From positions 1 to 17,687 of the forward strand of contig QYPD01000008.1 of the NCBI GenBank assembly GCA_007279775.1: 17,687 bases of DNA, read 5' to 3'. Position 1 is the stretch's first letter, and each line of letters opens with the position of its first letter. A model generated the notes under the pieces. The model was not told the DNA's origin. It was given only the letters and a program-made list of their open reading frames with translations, and made no database searches. The translations under genes and the position numbers were made by a program. Source of the stretch: Spirochaetia bacterium (lineage in GTDB: Bacteria; Patescibacteriota; Minisyncoccia; UBA6257; UBA9933). Positions 1 to 6,456 of this stretch are shown here, in pieces.

Positions 1-2
1 CT

Positions 3-389
3 ATGTTAGCAATTAAACTCAAAAAAATAGGCAAAAAACACCAACCGTCTTTCCGGCTGGTTGTTACTGAAAAGCGTTCAAAACTTGTCGGCCGTTATGT
101 TGAGGACATTGGCTGGCTTGATCCGAAAAGCAAAGAATTTAAAGTTAATGCCGAAAGGGCAAATTATTGGATTAAAGTTGGCGCTCAGCCGACAGACACG
201 GTTCATAATTTGTTGGTAAAAGCAGGGGCGATTAAAGGCCCGAAAATAGCGGTTCATGCCAAGAGCAAGAAAGCTCCGGCGCAACCGGTAGCTGAAGCGG
301 TAGTTTCGGCAGAAGCGGCAGTTGAAAGCGCGGAAGAAATTAAAGAAGAAAAAACCGAACAAGCGGCGCAAGAAACGCCGACTGAATAA
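3..389 (+). CDS. rpsP: 30S ribosomal protein S16
   Basis: Structural protein of the small ribosomal subunit that binds 16S rRNA. The first ~85 residues carry the family pattern: the start MLAIKLKKIGKKHQPSFRLV, then the GRYVEDIGWLDP stretch (residues ~30-41), then the NYWIKVGAQPTDTV block typical of the S16 C-terminal half. The protein is 128 residues against roughly 80-90 for a typical S16. The extra ~40 residues form a low-complexity Ala/Glu/Lys tail ending in acidic residues, a common kind of extension that I infer to be disordered. The ATG lies two bases inside the window, so its promoter cannot be seen. It is followed after 39 bases by khpA, the usual bacterial rpsP-khpA order. rimM, trmD and rplS, which often follow, are absent because the transcript terminates at 758-793. 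Confidence 0.97.
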   Translation: MLAIKLKKIGKKHQPSFRLVVTEKRSKLVGRYVEDIGWLDPKSKEFKVNAERANYWIKVGAQPTDTVHNLLVKAGAIKGPKIAVHAKSKKAPAQPVAEAVVSAEAAVESAEEIKEEKTEQAAQETPTE

Positions 390-428
390 CCAAAGGTCGA
401 AAAACAGTGAAATCAGAAAAGATTTATT

Positions 429-734
429 ATGGAATTCAGAGACGAACAATTTCTAGATTTTCTAGTTAAATACATAGTTGATCATCCGGATGATGTTAAA
501 GTTGAGCGGAAAGTTGACGAAATGGGAGTACTTCTCATTTTAAAAGTCCACCCGCTTGATATGGGTCAGGTTGTCGGCAGAAAAGGTTCTACCGCCCAAG
601 CCATCCGCTCGCTTTTGAGGATCGTCGGCATTAAAAACAATGCCCGCGTGAATCTTAAGATTCTTGAGCCGGAAGGTTCAACAAGGCCGATGAGAAGCGA
701 CGTAGACAGAGCGGTTGATGATTTGAAAATCTAA
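429..734 (+). CDS. khpA: KhpA-type KH-domain RNA-binding protein
   Basis: Small single-KH-domain RNA-binding protein of the KhpA family (formerly YlqC), 101 residues against the usual ~75-80. Known relatives bind RNA in the cytoplasm, often with KhpB, and affect cell shape and division. The KH signature GxxG is seen as GRKG at residues 50-53, inside VVGRKGSTAQAIRSLLRI, preceded by a beta-rich segment and the typical acidic N-terminus (DFLVKYIVDHPDDVKV). The position just after rpsP is diagnostic. The C-terminal ~20 residues (LEPEGSTRPMRSDVDRAV) extend past the minimal domain. The ATG at 429 has no clear Shine-Dalgarno sequence. A strong terminator follows 23 bases after the stop. Confidence 0.93.
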   Translation: MEFRDEQFLDFLVKYIVDHPDDVKVERKVDEMGVLLILKVHPLDMGQVVGRKGSTAQAIRSLLRIVGIKNNARVNLKILEPEGSTRPMRSDVDRAVDDLKI

Positions 735-757
735 CCGGAAGTTTGCAAAAATTTGTA

Positions 758-793
758 AAACCCTTTCCCGACCAATGTCGGGGAGGGGTTTTT
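758..793 (+). terminator. Intrinsic terminator of rpsP-khpA
   Basis: A 15-base arm at 758-772 (aaaccctttcccgac) pairs with 777-791 (gtcggggaggggttt) through a 4-base loop, using G-U pairs at two positions and one T-T mismatch, and runs into a short T tract. It lies directly after khpA, so it ends the ribosomal operon and isolates the transporter locus. Confidence 0.88.
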
Positions 794-811
794 GATTTGT
801 TAATAACCGAT

Positions 812-840
812 TTGCCAAAAGAAATGAGAGATGATATTAT
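812..840 (+). promoter_or_regulatory. Sigma70-like promoter for the liv locus (SBP1)
   Basis: TTGCCA at 812-817 and TATTAT at 835-840 are separated by exactly 17 bases, each one mismatch from consensus. Predicted transcription start is near 847, about 30 bases before the SBP1 ATG at 877. It lies between the khpA terminator and the first transporter gene, which supports the call. No Shine-Dalgarno sequence is seen in the AT-rich leader. Confidence 0.7.
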
Positions 841-876
841 CAAGACAGTCGAAAATATATTAATTTATTTAAATTT

Positions 877-2040
877 ATGGATACAAATCAACCAGTAGGA
901 ACAGTAGAAGCAAGCGGGTCGAAAAAAGTAATTATTGGGATAATCGTCGTTTTAGTCGTCGCAATTGGCGGCTATTTTTATTTCTTAAATAGGGTAAGCC
1001 AGTCGGTTTCCGCTGAGCCGATAAAAATCGGGGCGATTTTGCCGTTGACGGGCGATTTAGCCACTTATGGCGAGGGAATAAAAAATGCTGCAAATCTTGC
1101 TATTGAAAATAGCGGAATGAAAGATAAAATTCAAATTATTTTTGAAAATGATGGTACGTGTACGCCTGCGAATGATATTAGCGCCGCTCAGAAATTGATT
1201 AATTTGGATAAAGTTAATGGAATAGTCGGGCCTATTTGTTCAAGCGCGGTTTTGGCAGTAGCGCAAACAACAGAACAAAATAAATTAACTATTATTTCCC
1301 CGGTAGCAACATCAAAATCAGTTACCAGCGCCGGTGATTATATTTTTAGGGTAATTGCTTCAGATGTCGATAAAAGCGTTGCCGTGGCAAAATACGCTTA
1401 TAATAAAGGTTATAAAAAAGCCGCATTATTTTTTGACGCAGGTCAGGACGCCATGGTTCAACAAAAAGCAGACACGAAAGAAACATTTATTGGGTTAGGA
1501 GGCACAATTTCGGTTGACCAATCGTTTAAAACGGGCGATAGAGATTTTAGGACACAATTTACAAAAATTAAGCAATCAGACGCGGATGTAATTTTTATAG
1601 GCGGAGTTCCGAAGGAGGCCGCTTTCGCAATTAAACAAGCAAGAGAATTGGGGATAAAATTGCCGTTTATTGCTACTGAAACGAGCGTGGGTACTCAAGA
1701 TATGATAGATAATGCTGGTAGCGCCGCAGACGGTCTTGTGTTCCCGTTTGGCGCCACGCCAGATAATAAAGAATTTAATGATTTTATTGCCAGTTATAAA
1801 GCAAAATACGGCCAAGAGCCGCCAGCTTATGCAGCCGAAGGCTATGATGCCACAATGCTTTTGATTAAAGCAATTGCTCAAAGCGACAGAACGCCGGAAA
1901 ATATTCAAAAGCAGCTTTTTGAGATTGGCAATAATTATTACGGCGCCAGCGGTTTAATCACTTTTGACAAAAACGGTGACGTTCAAAAGCCGATGGTTAT
2001 TAAAATGATTAAAAACGGCCAATTCGTAAATGCCGATTAG
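877..2040 (+). CDS. Membrane-anchored Liv-type substrate-binding protein SBP1 (LivJ-like)
   Basis: Extracytoplasmic solute receptor of a hydrophobic-amino-acid (HAAT/Liv) ABC importer, type I periplasmic-binding fold (Peripla_BP_6). Residues 1-16 are polar. Residues ~17-37 form one membrane helix ending in aromatic residues, with no lipobox cysteine, so I infer an uncleaved N-terminal anchor. The mature domain starts at PIKIGAILPLTGDLATYG. C95 and C121 match the disulfide pair of E. coli LivJ, and C121 is followed by the ligand-loop SS. The second ligand loop reads SPVATSKSVTSAGDYIFRV. FRTQFTKIK and YDATMLLIKA are further family landmarks. Of the eight receptors, this and SBP2 look closest to true leucine/isoleucine/valine binders. 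It has its own promoter and is 17 bases from SBP2. Its last 32 bases recur after SBP2. Confidence 0.92.
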   Translation: MDTNQPVGTVEASGSKKVIIGIIVVLVVAIGGYFYFLNRVSQSVSAEPIKIGAILPLTGDLATYGEGIKNAANLAIENSGMKDKIQIIFENDGTCTPANDISAAQKLINLDKVNGIVGPICSSAVLAVAQTTEQNKLTIISPVATSKSVTSAGDYIFRVIASDVDKSVAVAKYAYNKGYKKAALFFDAGQDAMVQQKADTKETFIGLGGTISVDQSFKTGDRDFRTQFTKIKQSDADVIFIGGVPKEAAFAIKQARELGIKLPFIATETSVGTQDMIDNAGSAADGLVFPFGATPDNKEFNDFIASYKAKYGQEPPAYAAEGYDATMLLIKAIAQSDRTPENIQKQLFEIGNNYYGASGLITFDKNGDVQKPMVIKMIKNGQFVNAD

Positions 2041-2057
2041 AAAATAACAATGAAACT

Positions 2058-3182
2058 ATGAACAACGCAACAAAATGGGTAATTGGCGTAATAATCGCTA
2101 TTGCGGTTATTGCCGTCGGCTATACTCTTTACAAAGGCCCAAGCCAGCCGGTTTCTACCGAGTCGATTAAGATTGGAGTTTTGACGCCATTAACCGGCCA
2201 GATTGCTGAATATGGGCAAAATGTTAAGGCTGGCTTAGATTTGGCAGTGCAAGAAATAAATAATAACGGCGGCGTAAATGGTAAAAAAATTCAATTAATT
2301 TACCAAGATACAAAATGCGACCCCAAAGAGACTACGTCAGCGTTCAATAATTTAGTTGATATTCAGGGAATTAAATATATTTTAGGTTCAGTATGTTCAA
2401 GTGAAGTTCTTGCAATCGCTCCATTGGCAAATAACAAAAAAGTTATTATTATAGGGGCCGCCGCTTCAAGCCCGGATATTACAAACGCAGGAGACTATAT
2501 ATTTAGAGTTTATCCATCTGATGATTATGAAGCTAAGGTTGCGGCAGAAACAATTTATAATAAACTTGATAAAAAATCGTCCGCTATAATTTATTTAAAT
2601 AACGATTATGGCAAGGCGCTAAAAGACGTTTTCGAAAGTTATTATAAAAATTTAGGCGGTAATATAGTTGATTCTGAAGGGTATGAACAAAGCGCTAAAG
2701 ATTTTAGAACCCAACTTGTAAAAATTAAAGAAAAAAATCCGGAGGCGGTGTATATGATTTCTTATCCCGTTGACGGCGGATTGCTTGTAAAACAAGCGCG
2801 GGCACTCAATATAAACTCGCAATTTATAGGCACTAGTGGCTCAAAAGGAACGGATATTATTAAAAATGGAGGAAACGCGACCGAAGGGCTAATGGCAATA
2901 ACAATAGCAGGCGCTACGGGAATGGCAGCTCAAAAGTTTAATCAGAGCTATGAAAATTATTACGGCAAAAAGCCGGGAATGTTTGCCGATAGAGGATACG
3001 ACTCTCTTTATGTACTCGCGAAAGCAATTGAAGGGGTAAGTGGAGATGTTAAAAATAATTTGTATCTTATAAAAGATTTTGACGGAGCGAGCGGAAAAAT
3101 AATCTTCAATTCTAATGGAGATATTGAGGGGCAAAATTACGATGTATTTGTTGTTAAAAATGGAGAATTTGTCAAATATTAA
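2058..3182 (+). CDS. Membrane-anchored Liv-type substrate-binding protein SBP2 (LivJ-like)
   Basis: Second receptor of the same importer, 374 residues. Residues ~7-25 are a single hydrophobic anchor without a lipobox. The binding domain begins at SIKIGVLTPLTGQIAEYG, with the helix GLDLAVQEINNNGGVNG. C87 and C113 reproduce the LivJ disulfide pair, followed by the CSSEVLAIAP loop; the second ligand loop is GAAASSPDITNAGDYIFRV. The linker and loops make SBP1 and SBP2 the most alike among the paralogs, as expected for a duplication. It ends KNGEFVKY, and its stop codon (3180-3182) lies inside an out-of-frame copy of the SBP1 3' end. An intrinsic terminator follows at 3231-3260, so SBP1-SBP2 form a discrete transcription unit. 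The ligand is probably an aliphatic amino acid, by family inference. Confidence 0.92.
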   Translation: MNNATKWVIGVIIAIAVIAVGYTLYKGPSQPVSTESIKIGVLTPLTGQIAEYGQNVKAGLDLAVQEINNNGGVNGKKIQLIYQDTKCDPKETTSAFNNLVDIQGIKYILGSVCSSEVLAIAPLANNKKVIIIGAAASSPDITNAGDYIFRVYPSDDYEAKVAAETIYNKLDKKSSAIIYLNNDYGKALKDVFESYYKNLGGNIVDSEGYEQSAKDFRTQLVKIKEKNPEAVYMISYPVDGGLLVKQARALNINSQFIGTSGSKGTDIIKNGGNATEGLMAITIAGATGMAAQKFNQSYENYYGKKPGMFADRGYDSLYVLAKAIEGVSGDVKNNLYLIKDFDGASGKIIFNSNGDIEGQNYDVFVVKNGEFVKY

Positions 3183-3209
3183 AAACGGCCAATTCGTAAA
3201 TGCCGATTA
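3178..3209 (+). repeat. Remnant copy of the SBP1 gene tail after SBP2
   Basis: 32 bases identical to 2008-2039, the last codons of SBP1 (IKNGQFVNAD plus stop). The copy here is out of frame with SBP2 and begins at SBP2's own stop codon. This is the footprint expected if SBP2 arose or was replaced by recombination between paralogous genes. Confidence 0.9.
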
Positions 3210-3230
3210 AAAAATCAATTGGAAATAACA

Positions 3231-3260
3231 AAATCCCGGGCCAAAACTCGGGATTTTTTT
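3231..3260 (+). terminator. Intrinsic terminator after SBP2
   Basis: aaatcccg at 3231-3238 pairs perfectly with cgggattt at 3249-3256 around a 10-base loop, followed by further T residues to 3260. It ends the SBP1-SBP2 transcript just before the promoter of the toxin-antitoxin-like pair. Confidence 0.9.
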
Positions 3261-3261
3261 G

Positions 3262-3291
3262 TTGGATTTTGCGGCGTTTTTATGCTATAAT
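3262..3291 (+). promoter_or_regulatory. Promoter of the DUF6922/AbiEii pair, extended -10
   Basis: Perfect TATAAT at 3286-3291 preceded by TGC (extended -10), with a weak -35 TTGGAT at 3262-3267 and an 18-base spacer. Predicted start near 3298 leaves only about 6 bases before the ATG at 3305, so the mRNA would be nearly leaderless. With the terminator just upstream, this is also the nearest clear promoter for livH. Confidence 0.7.
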
Positions 3292-3304
3292 ATAATTAAC
3301 TATT

Positions 3305-3541
3305 ATGGCTAAGAATACGATTAAAAAATATTTTTGGGACACTAATTTCGAAAGGTTGGATTTAAATAAAGACCAGGTGTATATTTTGAAAAGGATTTTG
3401 GAATATGGCGATGGAAAAGCCGTAGCTTGGGCTTGGAAAAAATTCGGCAAAAAATATTGGGTTGAGGCTTTGGAAAGCAGAGAAATTTCGCCACTCACGA
3501 AAAATTTTTGGACGTCTTTAGTCGCGCTAAAAAACAAATGA
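3305..3541 (+). CDS. DUF6922-like small protein, putative antitoxin
   Basis: 78 residues, soluble, no signal peptide or membrane helix. The pattern FWDTNFERLDL (residues ~10-20), VYILKRILEYGDG, then WAWKKFGKKYWVEAL and the ending SPLTKNFWTSLV matches what I recall of the DUF6922 family. Those proteins are about this length and are often encoded directly upstream of AbiEii-type nucleotidyltransferases. The assignment rests on pattern recall, not a search. The gene overlaps the next by ATGA (3538-3541), the coupling typical of toxin-antitoxin modules, with this member first. By position it would be the antitoxin or partner. It has its own extended -10 promoter with almost no leader. An unrelated hypothetical protein remains possible. 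Confidence 0.72.
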   Translation: MAKNTIKKYFWDTNFERLDLNKDQVYILKRILEYGDGKAVAWAWKKFGKKYWVEALESREISPLTKNFWTSLVALKNK

Positions 3542-4182
3542 ATTTCAATTTAAACAATATTCCTTTAAAAACCCGCAATTTGTTGCAGGATTTAAGCGGG
3601 CAGAAATTTATGAAAAATTTTTATCTGGCTGGCGGCACGGCAATAGCCCTTTTTTTCAAGCATCGGCAATCGCAAGATTTGGATTTTTTTACCGAAAAAA
3701 GTTTTTCATCGTCGAATCTGATTAAAAATTTAAAAACATTGGGAATTTTCCAGGGATTTAAAAATTCCGAAGATACCTTAACGGGTAGCTTGAACGAAGT
3801 TAAAGTAAGCTTTTTTTCTCTTCCATACGGACTTTTAAACAAGCCGATAAAATATGGAAATTTGCGGATAGCCGATATTATTGATTTAGCCTTGATGAAA
3901 ATTTTGGCGATTTCAGACAGAGGCACAAAACGCGATTTTATTGATTTGTATTTTATCTGCCAAAAGGTTAAACCTCTTGATGAATTTTTGTTTCTTTTCC
4001 AAAAAAAATTCGGCAAGTACGATTACAATATCCATCATATTATCAAAAGTTTAACTTATTTTGACGATGCCGAAAAAGATAAAATGCCTAAAATGCACAT
4101 TTCCGTTGAATGGAATGAGATTAAGAAATTTTTTACGGAAGAAAAGCCGAAATTAGCCAGGAAATTTTTAATCGGATTTTAA
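3538..4182 (+). CDS. AbiEii/AbiGii-family nucleotidyltransferase (putative toxin)
   Basis: Cytoplasmic nucleotidyltransferase of the AbiEii/DUF1814 group; characterised relatives are toxins or abortive-infection effectors that modify tRNA or use NTPs. Counting from the ATG at 3538 (214 residues), the catalytic motif is AGGTAIALFF (GGT at 32-34) followed by HRQSQDLDFF with the metal-binding pair D47/D49. A second strand motif is EVKVSFFSLPY (~87-97). The third is IADIIDLALMKILA with K121, then KRDFIDLYFI (D133, D136). All three family motifs look intact. A TTG at 3508 would extend it by 10 residues, but the ATGA overlap with the upstream partner favours 3538. Its TAA (4180-4182) is immediately followed by the livH ATG, so this pair is transcriptionally fused to the permease genes. 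Confidence 0.85.
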   Translation: MNFNLNNIPLKTRNLLQDLSGQKFMKNFYLAGGTAIALFFKHRQSQDLDFFTEKSFSSSNLIKNLKTLGIFQGFKNSEDTLTGSLNEVKVSFFSLPYGLLNKPIKYGNLRIADIIDLALMKILAISDRGTKRDFIDLYFICQKVKPLDEFLFLFQKKFGKYDYNIHHIIKSLTYFDDAEKDKMPKMHISVEWNEIKKFFTEEKPKLARKFLIGF

Positions 4183-5088
4183 ATGGATATTATTCCCCAG
4201 CTGATTTTAAACAGCATTATTGCCGGCGCAATTTACACCTTGGTGGCGCTCGGCTTTAATTTGATTTACGGGGCGACAAAATTTTTCAATTTAACGCACG
4301 GCGTTTTGGCCACCGCGGGCGGATACGCCGTTTTTTATTTCGGCAAAACTTTGGGCTGGAATATTTATTTAGCCGTAATTATCGGGATAGTTTTGGCCGG
4401 TTTAATCGGCTATGGATTGGATAAAATTGTTTATTCGCCGCTTCGTGGGCGGAAAGCGTCAAATATGGTTTTGTTGGTGGCGTCTTTGGGAGCTTTTACG
4501 GCGGTTCAGGCGATAATCGCGATTTTATTCACCAGCCAATTCCAAACTCTTTCAAGCGATATCGGCGGGCAAAAAATTTATGAAATTTCTTGCCCCGTAG
4601 CGATGCGAAGCATCTGCTACGGGGTCGGCTCGGCGGTGATAACCCAAACACAAGTTTTAATTTTGATTTCCGGAATTCTGATAATGGCGGGATTGGCTGT
4701 TTTTTTGAAATTTACATTGATAGGTAAAGCGGTTAAAGCCGTTAGCGACGATGAAGAGGTAGCGAAAATAATCGGCATTAACACGAATAAAATAATCGGC
4801 TATGTTTTCTTCGTCGGTTCAGCCATTGCCGGCTGGGCGGGAATAATGATTGGTTTTGACACGGGCATTGAACCTACAATGGGAATGAGCCTTTTATTAA
4901 AAGGCGTAATTGCTTCAATTATTGGTGGAGTGGGCAACATTTATGGTGGAGTTTTAGGCGCTTTCTTGCTGGGTTTTGTTGAAAATTTTGGAATTTGGAA
5001 ATTGTCGGGAGAATGGAAAGACGCCATCGCATTTTTGTTATTAATTATCTTTTTAATTATTCGTCCTAAGGGAATAATTAAAAAGTGA
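4183..5088 (+). CDS. livH: Branched-chain amino acid ABC permease LivH
   Basis: Integral membrane subunit of the Liv importer, 301 residues with about eight hydrophobic segments. It pairs with LivM to form the pore. Family landmarks: IAGAIYTLVALGFNLIYGAT at the N-terminus, then NLTHGVLATAGGYAVF, the cytoplasmic loop IGKAVKAVSDDEEVAKIIGI that meets the ATPases, SIIGGVGNIYGGVLGAFLLG near the end, and a closing IRPKGII. Residues 138-147 (PVAMRSICYG) are encoded by a 32-bp perfect-arm palindrome (4593-4624) in the loop before the sixth segment. This looks like a short in-frame insertion and does not break the gene. The start codon directly abuts the upstream toxin-like gene; no Shine-Dalgarno is visible, so translation is probably coupled. 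Confidence 0.95.
   Translation: MDIIPQLILNSIIAGAIYTLVALGFNLIYGATKFFNLTHGVLATAGGYAVFYFGKTLGWNIYLAVIIGIVLAGLIGYGLDKIVYSPLRGRKASNMVLLVASLGAFTAVQAIIAILFTSQFQTLSSDIGGQKIYEISCPVAMRSICYGVGSAVITQTQVLILISGILIMAGLAVFLKFTLIGKAVKAVSDDEEVAKIIGINTNKIIGYVFFVGSAIAGWAGIMIGFDTGIEPTMGMSLLLKGVIASIIGGVGNIYGGVLGAFLLGFVENFGIWKLSGEWKDAIAFLLLIIFLIIRPKGIIKK
4593..4624. repeat. Short palindromic element inserted in frame within livH
   Basis: Arms ccccgtagc (4593-4601) and gctacgggg (4616-4624) pair perfectly; the inner arms gatgc/gcatc close a GAA triloop with one bulged T. It is GC-rich against its surroundings. It encodes about eleven residues in a loop where Liv permeases normally have no such sequence. The tips resemble those of the elements at 15157, 17406 and 17537. 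Confidence 0.8.
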
Positions 5089-5095
5089 TTATTTA

Positions 5096-5123
5096 ATTAC
5101 GGATTACGCATTGCGAATTAAAT
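5096..5123 (+). repeat. Heptamer tandem repeat, left flank of four-helix-bundle gene
   Basis: Four degenerate 7-bp units in register: ATTACGG, ATTACGC, ATTGCGA, ATTAAAT. The stretch AATTACGGATTACG (5095-5108) is an exact inverted copy of 5501-5514, so the pair brackets the 5127-5519 gene. Confidence 0.82.
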
Positions 5124-5126
5124 TAT

Positions 5127-5519
5127 ATGAAATATAAAAAATTTGAAGAATTGCCGATATGGAAATTATCTCTGGAAATAACTAGGTTAATTTATGATTT
5201 AACATCTGTCCCGAAATTCAATAGAGATTTTGGCTTAAGAGACCAAATAAGGCGCGCGATTATTTCCGTAAGTTCTAATATCGTGGAAGGATTTGAAAAA
5301 AGTAATAACAATGAATTTATTAGGTTTCTTAAAATATCAAAAGGTTCTGTCGGTGAAGTTAGAAATCAGCTATATATTGCTTTTACAGTCGGTTATATTG
5401 ATAAGCGTGAATTTGATAAAATCAATATTAAATTAGAAGCCTTAGCAAGCCAAATCGGCGGTCTCACCATTTATTTAGATAATCATCGTAAAAACAAATC
5501 CGTAATCCGTAATTCGTAA
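5127..5519 (+). CDS. Four-helix-bundle protein (S23/IVP family)
   Basis: 130-residue member of the S23 family (TIGR02436), first known from proteins encoded in 23S rRNA intervening sequences; structurally related to the bAvd four-helix bundle of diversity-generating retroelements. Function is unsettled. Visible signatures: KKFEELPIWKLSLEITRLIYDL (split over residues ~4-25), LRDQIRRAIISVSSNIVEGF (37-56), NEFIRFLKISKGSVGEVRNQ (62-81), then two further amphipathic helices. No signal peptide. It is wedged between livH and livM and bracketed by inverted heptamer repeats; its last residues (KSVIRNS) and stop codon are encoded by the right-hand repeat. This suggests the gene plus its repeats arrived as a unit. 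No reverse transcriptase or rRNA lies nearby. Confidence 0.9.
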   Translation: MKYKKFEELPIWKLSLEITRLIYDLTSVPKFNRDFGLRDQIRRAIISVSSNIVEGFEKSNNNEFIRFLKISKGSVGEVRNQLYIAFTVGYIDKREFDKINIKLEALASQIGGLTIYLDNHRKNKSVIRNS

Positions 5520-5525
5520 TTATTC
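5498..5525 (+). repeat. Heptamer tandem repeat, right flank of four-helix-bundle gene
   Basis: Four 7-bp units: ATCCGTA, ATCCGTA, ATTCGTA, ATTATTC. Bases 5501-5514 are the exact reverse complement of 5095-5108. The repeat supplies the C-terminus and stop codon of the upstream gene and ends 10 bases before the livM ATG. Confidence 0.82.
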
Positions 5526-5535
5526 AATTAACCCA

Positions 5536-6414
5536 ATGGAATACTTAATTCATTTAGCAATCCTATTCGCCATTTACGCCATTTTGGGCATCAGTTTGAA
5601 TTTGGTTGTCGGGTATGCGGGCTTGCTGTCGGTTACCCAATCGGCGTTTTACGGCATAGGCGCGTATGCCACGGCGATTCTTTTAACAGGCTACGGCGTT
5701 AATTTTTTCCTTTCGGTTATTTTAGGAATGTTGGTAGCGGGCGTTGTAAGCTTTGCCATAGGCCTTGTTTTAAGCAAATTTAACGGCGATTATTACGCCC
5801 TTGTTTCTTTCGGTTTCAACATTATAGTTTTCAGCATATTTTTGAATTGGCAGGAATTGACCCGCGGTCCGCTGGGAATTCCCGGAATTTCGCGGCCATT
5901 ATTGGAAATTGGAAATTGGAAATTGGAAATTAGTTCCAATCTTCATTTCTTGATTCTTGCTTCTTTATTCTTAATCCTCGTCTACTTCATTTCCCGTTTC
6001 ATCGTTAATTCTTCTTTTGGTAGAGTTTTGAAAGCGATTCGCGAAGACGAAAAAGCTATTCAAGTTTTCGGTTATCGGACAAGTCTTTATAAATCAATAA
6101 TATTCGTAATCGGCGCGATGATGGCCGCTATTGCGGGCTCGCTTTTCGCTTCTTATATAACGTTTATAGATCCGTCGTCATTTACATTAAACGAATCAAT
6201 TTTTATTTTAGCGATAATAATTTTGGGCGGTTTGGCGAATTTGCGCGGTTCAATTTTAGGCGCGTTATTTTTGATTCTTTTGCCGGAAATTTTGAGGTTT
6301 GTCGGTTTCCCTGATTCCATCGCGGCGCAAATGAGGCAAGTGGTTTATGGAGTTATTCTGGTATTATTAATGTTGTATAGGCCGCAGGGGTTAGTGGGAG
6401 AATATAAACTTTAG
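5536..6414 (+). CDS. livM: Branched-chain amino acid ABC permease LivM
   Basis: Second membrane subunit of the Liv importer, 292 residues, about eight hydrophobic segments. Landmarks: YAILGISLNLVVGYAGLLSV then TQSAFYGIGAYATAIL; GIPGISRP in the external loop; SSFGRVLKAIREDEKAIQVF as the ATPase-coupling loop; LGGLANLRGSILGALFLI near the C-terminus; closing LYRPQGLVG. Residues ~123-132 (LEIGNWKLEI) come from four perfect TTGGAAA heptamers (5902-5929) in the loop after the periplasmic motif. Because the unit is 7 bp, gain or loss of one copy would shift the frame. The ATG follows the heptamer repeat that ends the four-helix-bundle gene, so livH and livM, normally adjacent, are separated here by ~450 bases. 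Confidence 0.95.
   Translation: MEYLIHLAILFAIYAILGISLNLVVGYAGLLSVTQSAFYGIGAYATAILLTGYGVNFFLSVILGMLVAGVVSFAIGLVLSKFNGDYYALVSFGFNIIVFSIFLNWQELTRGPLGIPGISRPLLEIGNWKLEISSNLHFLILASLFLILVYFISRFIVNSSFGRVLKAIREDEKAIQVFGYRTSLYKSIIFVIGAMMAAIAGSLFASYITFIDPSSFTLNESIFILAIIILGGLANLRGSILGALFLILLPEILRFVGFPDSIAAQMRQVVYGVILVLLMLYRPQGLVGEYKL
5902..5929 (+). repeat. TTGGAAA x4 tandem repeat inside livM
   Basis: Four exact head-to-tail copies of TTGGAAA, followed shortly by the partly complementary TTCCAAT (5934-5940). It lies within coding sequence, and seven is not a multiple of three, so copy-number change would alter the reading frame. Confidence 0.92.
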
Positions 6415-6441
6415 ATTTATGATTTAAGAATTAAGATTTAG
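6414..6441 (+). repeat. Degenerate heptamer repeat between livM and SBP3
   Basis: Units GATTTAT, GATTTAA, GAATTAA and GATTTAG in 7-bp register, starting at the last base of the livM stop codon. It belongs to the same 7-bp-period class as the repeats at 5096, 5498, 9965 and 10902, with a different unit. No convincing promoter is seen in the 42-base spacer. Confidence 0.65.
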
Positions 6442-6456
6442 GGATAAAATAATTAT

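Noticed and set aside
78..449. Reverse-strand open frames across the window, for example opposite rpsP
   Set aside because: They lie opposite strongly recognised plus-strand genes, show no family motifs and have the low-complexity composition of antisense frames.
3508..3537. TTG start for the AbiEii-like gene
   Set aside because: The ATG at 3538 forms an ATGA overlap with the upstream partner and leaves the family N-terminus intact.
5127..5519. Diversity-generating retroelement accessory protein (Avd)
   Set aside because: The fold is related, but there is no reverse transcriptase, template repeat or variable repeat in the window; the sequence fits the S23 family.
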